A DNA stretch of 64,000 nucleotides. Origin: Lysinibacillus sp. G4S2 (GTDB taxonomy: Bacteria; Bacillota; Bacilli; Bacillales_A; Planococcaceae). Made by a program: the position numbers and the translations under genes. This document shows positions 60,254 through 64,000 of the stretch, in pieces. Numbering within the stretch: position 1 is the stretch's first letter; every line of letters begins with the position of its first letter. The notes under the pieces were generated by a model that saw nothing but the letters and a program-made list of their open reading frames with translations, had not been told where the DNA came from and did not search any database. Location of the stretch: NCBI RefSeq assembly GCF_030348505.1, contig NZ_JAUCFJ010000002.1:4716001-4780000 (forward strand), read 5' to 3'.

Positions 60254-60264
60254 GTAAAAGCAAA

Positions 60265-62152
60265 ATCGAGTAGGAGGGAGTGATTAACTCCCGACCTCTC
60301 CAACCACCGTACGTACGGATCCGTATACGGCGGTTCAATTAAGGTGAATAACGCAAGATTTCATAACGAGCTTGCAGACTTTTGAGCCCTTGGTTACTCC
60401 AATAAGAGTTACCAAGGGTTCTGTGTAATATTGGACTTTTCGAGATACGCCAGTAACTCTTGCGAGTATTGCCCCATTCGTAAGCCTTCCAGTCTGGAAC
60501 TCCTAAGCGAATTAGGTTGCGCACTTTCGTACGAGGCTTTTTCCAATTCTTCCATAAACACATACGAAGTCTTCTTCTAATCCATCCATCCAGTGATTCA
60601 AATATTGATTTCGTATCCGCTAATGCAAAGTAGCCACACCACCCAATTAAGTATTGATTCAATTGTTGAATTCGGTACTCCATTGGAAGTGGCTTCTTTC
60701 TAGCTGTTAATTCCCGAATTTTGTTCTTCATTCGCTTTATGCTCTCTTTCGCAATTCGAACTTGTGGTTCTTTGCGGGAGGTAAAGCTAAATCCTAGGAA
60801 TTTACGTTGCCAAGGACGAGCCACTGCGGATTTCTTCTCATTTATTTTCAATCGTAGCGTCTTCTCAATAAAGGTTTTGATACTTGCCATCACTCGTTCT
60901 CCTGCTCGTTTTGTTTTCACATAAATATTGCAGTCATCGGCGTAACGGACAAATTTATGACCACGTTTCTCTAATTCTTTGTCTAATTCATCCAGCACAA
61001 TATTTGAGAGAAGTGGACTCAGTGGGCCCCCTTGGGGTGTTCCTTCATCTGTATCATAAACGACACCATTTATCATGACACCCGATTGTAAGTATCTACG
61101 AATCAGCTTGAGTAGAGGTTTATCAGAAATTTTCTTCGCTAATGTACTCATTAGACGGTCATGGTTTACTTTGTCGAAGAATTTCTCTAAGTCCATATCT
61201 ACTACCCAGCGGTATCCTTCTTTTATATGACCTTTGGCTTCTCGGATTGCATCGTGAGCACTTCGTTTTGGTCGAAATCCGTAACTATGATTCGAGAAGT
61301 TCGGGTCATATAGGTTGGATAGCACTTGGGCAATCGCCTGTTGAATGAGTCGGTCTGTCACGGTTGGGATTCCTAATAGTCGCACACCGCCGTCAGGTTT
61401 CGGGATTTCGATTCTGCGAACTGGTTGTGGTTGGTAGGTTCCCTCAAGAATTTGCTTCTTAATCGTTAGCCAGTTTTCGACTACATGCTGTCGTAGGAAT
61501 TTTACGGGCATTTTGTCTACTCCATGACTCCCTTTGTTTCGTTCCACCCGTTTGAGTGCGAGAAGCAGATTCTCCCGTGATAATATTTGATTCATTAGCA
61601 TCTCGTTCGACTCCTCCGTGAATAGCTTGTCTTCTTATAACAGTTTCTACTGCACCCGCTCAATGTCCCTCATGGGATTCACCATTACCTCCATTAAGTC
61701 GGTCCTTCTGGATTTTCTGTGTTTACCATAGAAAACTGCATGCCAAGGGCTATTCTCTCCGAATTGTTCGGTCCTTCCCATTCATTCTAGAAGTGAATGG
61801 TACTATGACCTCTGCTGACTTCTGATGGTTCAGCTACCTATCGCTAAGTAGGTTACAAAGTGTACTTTGCGTTTCCATCAGACCTCCCCGGGTAAGCGCA
61901 TGCACTTTCACACCATCTATCCGCCTCATTTACTCGATATGACCTTCGACAGAAAGGACTTTGTGTTGTTATGCACACTCATCCAATCATACCTAGCCTT
62001 ATATGAGATTCGTGTTCCTCGGACCGGTGTTTTGCCTCCAGCTTCCTTCAGATTCCGCGTCGCCACGGACACCCTTGCTCTTGGCTAACCTCTACTTCTG
62101 TCTTCGGGGTTCGGGACTTGCACCCTATAGTTCATACGCATGCCGGGCGCAC
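60265..62152 (-). mobile_element. group IIC intron
   Basis: The intron runs on the minus strand from GTGCGCCCGGCATG (62152 down) to the domain V/VI region: GAACCGCCGTATACGG, then ACGTACGGTGGTTGG and CTCCCTCCTACTCGAT ending at about 60265. Length is near 1.9 kb. It encodes one ORF without an endonuclease domain. The 5' exon ends in a terminator hairpin and T-tract, the typical target of class C introns. The 3' exon begins TTTGCTTTTACC. The exact 3' end is my best reading and could differ by a few bases. Confidence 0.85.
60339..61601 (-). CDS. ltrA: group II intron reverse transcriptase/maturase
   Basis: A 420-residue retroelement protein that helps splice the intron and copies it into DNA. 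Reverse transcriptase blocks are RRIEIPKPDGGVRLLGIPTVTDRLIQQAIAQVL, then YGFRPKRSAHDAI, DMDLEKFFDKVNHDRLM, GTPQGGPLSPLLSNIVLDELD and the catalytic FVRYADD (YADD). The maturase X domain follows (about residue 290 to the end: LTARKKPLPMEYRIQQLNQYLIGWCGYFA). There is no zinc-finger or HNH endonuclease, as is normal for class C. ATG 61601 follows GGAGGAG. All blocks are complete, so it looks active. Confidence 0.93.
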   Translation of the reverse strand: MLMNQILSRENLLLALKRVERNKGSHGVDKMPVKFLRQHVVENWLTIKKQILEGTYQPQPVRRIEIPKPDGGVRLLGIPTVTDRLIQQAIAQVLSNLYDPNFSNHSYGFRPKRSAHDAIREAKGHIKEGYRWVVDMDLEKFFDKVNHDRLMSTLAKKISDKPLLKLIRRYLQSGVMINGVVYDTDEGTPQGGPLSPLLSNIVLDELDKELEKRGHKFVRYADDCNIYVKTKRAGERVMASIKTFIEKTLRLKINEKKSAVARPWQRKFLGFSFTSRKEPQVRIAKESIKRMKNKIRELTARKKPLPMEYRIQQLNQYLIGWCGYFALADTKSIFESLDGWIRRRLRMCLWKNWKKPRTKVRNLIRLGVPDWKAYEWGNTRKSYWRISKSPILHRTLGNSYWSNQGLKSLQARYEILRYSP

Positions 62153-62154
62153 AT

Positions 62155-62279
62155 AAAAAGCCCTTCTGTCACAGAGGACAAAAAGGGCATACCAAAGCAA
62201 AGATATTATTAGCTTAAAAATATCACGTAGCCCTTTTCAGCCTCTCTGGACCGTATTAAAGGAAATTTATTTCGTGATA
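62155..62279 (-). promoter_or_regulatory. PyrR-type transcription attenuator
   Basis: On the minus strand the PyrR loop GGTCCAGAGAGGCT (62239-62252) sits in an anti-antiterminator closed by TATCACG/CGTGATA (62273-62279 and 62221-62227) and CCTTT/AAAGG. AAAAGGGC (62230-62237) can instead pair with GCCCTTTT (62181-62188) as antiterminator. The terminator is GCCCTT...AAGGGC with TTTTTAT (62155-62188). UMP-bound PyrR should favour termination. In this layout it controls both the intron ORF and the MFS gene. Confidence 0.8.
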
Positions 62280-62280
62280 C

Positions 62281-62310
62281 ATACTAGCAAAATAGAACTG
62301 GTGATGTCAA
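62281..62310 (-). promoter_or_regulatory. sigma-A promoter of the attenuated leader
   Basis: TTGACA (62305-62310, minus strand), an 18-nt spacer and TAGTAT (62281-62286). The transcript would start just before the anti-antiterminator stem. Confidence 0.65.
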
Positions 62311-62360
62311 TAGCCGTTTCATGCTTAATTTAATTTAACTGGTTGGGAGTAATTCATAAA

Positions 62361-62798
62361 TTACCATTCAGCAAAATTCTCCTCATTGAAATCTTCGAAA
62401 TATTTCGACAATACTTCTTTATCTCCTGAGTCGTGGTAATATATTACGACTTCTCTGTTAGTATTTATTGATATTGGATTACCTGAACCATCATCAGAAA
62501 AAATTAAGCTTCTGTTAATTTCAGGAGAAAACTCATCTCCCTTAAATGATTCTCTGCACCAATTCGTCAAATTAATAATAGTTTCATTACCCATGGATGA
62601 ACCATTAGAAAATGCATGAATTGCTATCCCTGCATAAGAGCCTCCAAATCGCTTAATAAATTCTTTATAATCATCATCTAGCTTTATTTGAAGTTCTTCC
62701 TCTGCTTTCGCAATCTCTTTAGGTGTGGCAGGTATTCCTTTTAATTCAGGATGTTTTTCAAGAAAACATTCTATTCTTTTCATCAGTTCTTCTTTCAT
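62361..62798 (-). CDS. SMI1/KNR4 (SUKH) family immunity protein
   Basis: A 145-residue protein of the SMI1/KNR4 superfamily. The family start is LKGIPATPKEIAKAEEELQIKLDDDYKEFIKRFGGSYAG, followed by a beta part (ETIINLTNWCRESF, SLIFSDDGSGNPISINTNREVVIYYHDSG) and the final FEDFNEENFAEW. In bacteria such proteins commonly neutralise the C-terminal nuclease or ADP-ribosyl toxins of secreted polymorphic toxins. It lies downstream of a decayed toxin-like fragment (62889-63132), which supports that role. The ATG at 62798 has GGAGTTAAAGAAG upstream. It is on the same strand as its neighbours in this toxin-immunity cluster. Confidence 0.88.
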   Translation of the reverse strand: MKEELMKRIECFLEKHPELKGIPATPKEIAKAEEELQIKLDDDYKEFIKRFGGSYAGIAIHAFSNGSSMGNETIINLTNWCRESFKGDEFSPEINRSLIFSDDGSGNPISINTNREVVIYYHDSGDKEVLSKYFEDFNEENFAEW

Positions 62799-62888
62799 TT
62801 TTCTTCTTTAACTCCTTTTTTATTTACCCTCCGAAAGCGAGTAGCCCGTAGCGGAAATCAGCCTCTTCGAATGTAGAAAAACGGTTAA

Positions 62889-63132
62889 TCAACACACCTG
62901 ATCTAATATCTTTTTATTTCCATGAGAGTCGGGTACTACATCATCAGTATCAAACGAGACCAATCTTTGTCCTGAGCTACGGTATTTTCAATTGCCTTTG
63001 GGTCTGTAGTTGTAGAAATAAACTGTGAACCCTTATTTCTTAAACCCCCAAGACACATGACCATGCACAGTCATTCCACTGCCTGTTTTTTTTAGCTGAC
63101 AAGCCTTTTGAAAGATCTACGGCCTGAGCCAT
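62889..63132 (-). pseudogene. decayed polymorphic-toxin C-terminal fragment
   Basis: On the minus strand three frames together read AQAVDLSKGLSAKK, then SGMTVHGHVSWGF, then NKGSQFISTTTDPKAIENTV...DWSRL, then FDTDDVVPDSHGNKKILDQV. At least three frame changes or stops interrupt it, near the A8 run at 63086-63094, near 63040 and near 62950. The order HGHVSWGF...GSQFISTTTD resembles secreted toxin domains of the DUF7587/ADP-ribosyl-like group. It is followed by the SUKH immunity gene. The 5' part of the toxin is absent. Confidence 0.55.
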
Positions 63133-63268
63133 TTAGAGTTCAAGGTTCAAGCCGCATAACGTTTTTTTATTTCCAATATCCACCTGACAGTGTACAGTTC
63201 ATTTTAAAGATTAGAATACTTAGATAATTGTAAACATTCTTTTTCTTTTCCACTTGTTGATTTCCCTT

Positions 63269-63574
63269 TCATTTATCTCCTCTTGCTTCTTCTAATAATT
63301 CTTTTGCATGATCTAATTCATAGTTTAAAAGATCATCGAAATCGTCATCTATTCCTTTTAGCGATAATGCTTTTTCTAAATACATTACTCCATCCTCTAA
63401 TTTATTATCAGATAAAAAATATTCTCCTAAAATGCAAGAACTTTTAACAGAATAAATAGTATCATTTTCTTCGACTGCGCAAATATAGATCTTTTTTAAA
63501 ATTTCAACAGCCTCATTAAAATCTCCAACATCTAGTAATCGCAATGCCTTATTTAACTGGTTTTTATTATCCAT
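63269..63574 (-). CDS. TPR-like small protein, 101 aa
   Basis: A 101-residue helical protein (NKALRLLDVGDFNEAVEILKKIYICAVEENDTIYSVKSSCILGEYFL, then EDGVMYLEKALSLKG). The pattern with A-x-x-L-x-x-G-(D/N)-x-x-E-A resembles two or three tetratricopeptide repeats. Such small proteins are common in immunity clusters of Bacillus toxins. AAAAGGGG precedes ATG 63574. Its partner is unknown. Confidence 0.6.
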   Translation of the reverse strand: MDNKNQLNKALRLLDVGDFNEAVEILKKIYICAVEENDTIYSVKSSCILGEYFLSDNKLEDGVMYLEKALSLKGIDDDFDDLLNYELDHAKELLEEARGDK

Positions 63575-63690
63575 ATAAAATTCCCCTTTTATTTAATTGA
63601 TATTGTGGTAGCTCTCCAATTTGATATCAACTTAATTAATCACAACATCCGAAACTATCAAGAGCATTTATGATAATGTTTCGCAAAACT

Positions 63691-64000
63691 CTAGATGACA
63701 TTGGTCCCAAAATCATTAAATTTGCTAAGGGTTTCAAGGCTAATATCATAGTGATTTTCTATTGGTGTATGGAAATATTTCATACTATGCTTGTCAATCA
63801 ACCATGACAATTTTCCATCTTCTATAAATGTGTTTGAAACTAATCTAATAGATTCTAGTGATTCTAGCTTATCTAAAAAATTTAATGATGGTATATTTCC
63901 ACATGCTTCTATAGTTAAAACTTTCAAATTTGATAATGTGCCAAGAACCTTCCAATCATTAACCTTTTTACAATTTTGAATCCATAACTCTTCAATAGAA
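63691..64000 (-). CDS. leucine-rich-repeat protein, C-terminal part (cut by window end)
   Basis: The minus-strand frame is open from the window end to the stop at 63691, so the gene starts beyond 64000. It encodes repeats such as SIEELWIQNCKKVNDWKVLG, TLSNLKVLTIEACGNIPSLN, FLDKLESLESIRLVSNTFIE, typical leucine-rich repeats of about 23 residues, then a tail (YFHTPIENHYDISLETLSKF). LRR proteins of this kind are often found near toxin and immunity genes in Bacillales. The N-terminus and full role cannot be seen. Confidence 0.7.
   Translation of the reverse strand, partial: SIEELWIQNCKKVNDWKVLGTLSNLKVLTIEACGNIPSLNFLDKLESLESIRLVSNTFIEDGKLSWLIDKHSMKYFHTPIENHYDISLETLSKFNDFGTNVI

Noticed and set aside
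61867..62212. Two + ORFs of about 70 codons in the intron
   Set aside because: They are antisense to the structured 5' part of the group II intron (domain I) and have no start site.

Overview
The window is low-GC Bacillales chromosome. It most resembles Lysinibacillus (sphaericus/fusiformis group). The reasons are spore genes (a SASP, PrkA-YhbH-SpoVR, a LytH-like peptidase), PBSX-type phage genes, Bacillus-like regulatory RNAs and boxes, and a D-aspartate ligase plus Asp/Glu racemase pair that fits the L-Lys-D-Asp peptidoglycan known for this genus. Most of the window is ordinary core genome; the two ends are accessory.

Layout. 1-3.3 kb: the tail/baseplate end of a decayed PBSX-like prophage, cut inside xkdT and abutting a divergent large serine recombinase (3.4-4.8 kb). 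5-9 kb: small hypotheticals, a candidate small RNA, an MFS exporter with a leader hairpin, and a YwqG-family gene behind a LexA-like box. 9.3-13.5 kb: class I fumarase and a P1B-4 metal ATPase with PerR-like and Fur-like sites. 13.6-24.2 kb: YihY/BrkB, YtxH, motAB, carbonic anhydrase, PPK2, a TspO-like protein, methionine aminopeptidase and thiT under a TPP riboswitch. 25-29 kb: sbcDC. 30-39 kb: GDSL esterase, aminopeptidase, DEAD-box helicase, D-Asp ligase/racemase, C39 peptidase, acyl-CoA ligase. 39-48 kb: many small genes, a YkuD transpeptidase, RNase J, a half-size HsdS, an XRE regulator, a radical SAM protein. 48-54 kb: prkA-yhbH-spoVR and lytH. 54-60 kb: chemoreceptor, small genes, SASP and an MFS transporter. 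60-62.3 kb: a group IIC intron inserted immediately after a PyrR-type attenuator terminator in that transporter's leader. 62.3-64 kb: SUKH immunity gene, a frameshifted toxin remnant, a TPR-like protein and an LRR fragment.

Two things stand out. First, at least eight intergenic arrays of unrelated sequence (near 6.2, 9.1, 18.6, 18.9, 24.4, 29.4-30.0, 42.35 and 56.3 kb) share an exact 21-nt period, two turns of B-DNA. Second, a retroelement sits downstream of a pyrimidine-sensing attenuator, with a second PyrR-loop consensus on its far side. Other repeats include a family bounded by a GTTCCGGCTGGGCG-type inverted repeat and filled with 36-37-nt units, and a long inverted repeat pair (18.36-18.97 against 24.40-24.64 kb) bracketing about 5.4 kb. 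All calls come from reading the sequence; no database search was run.
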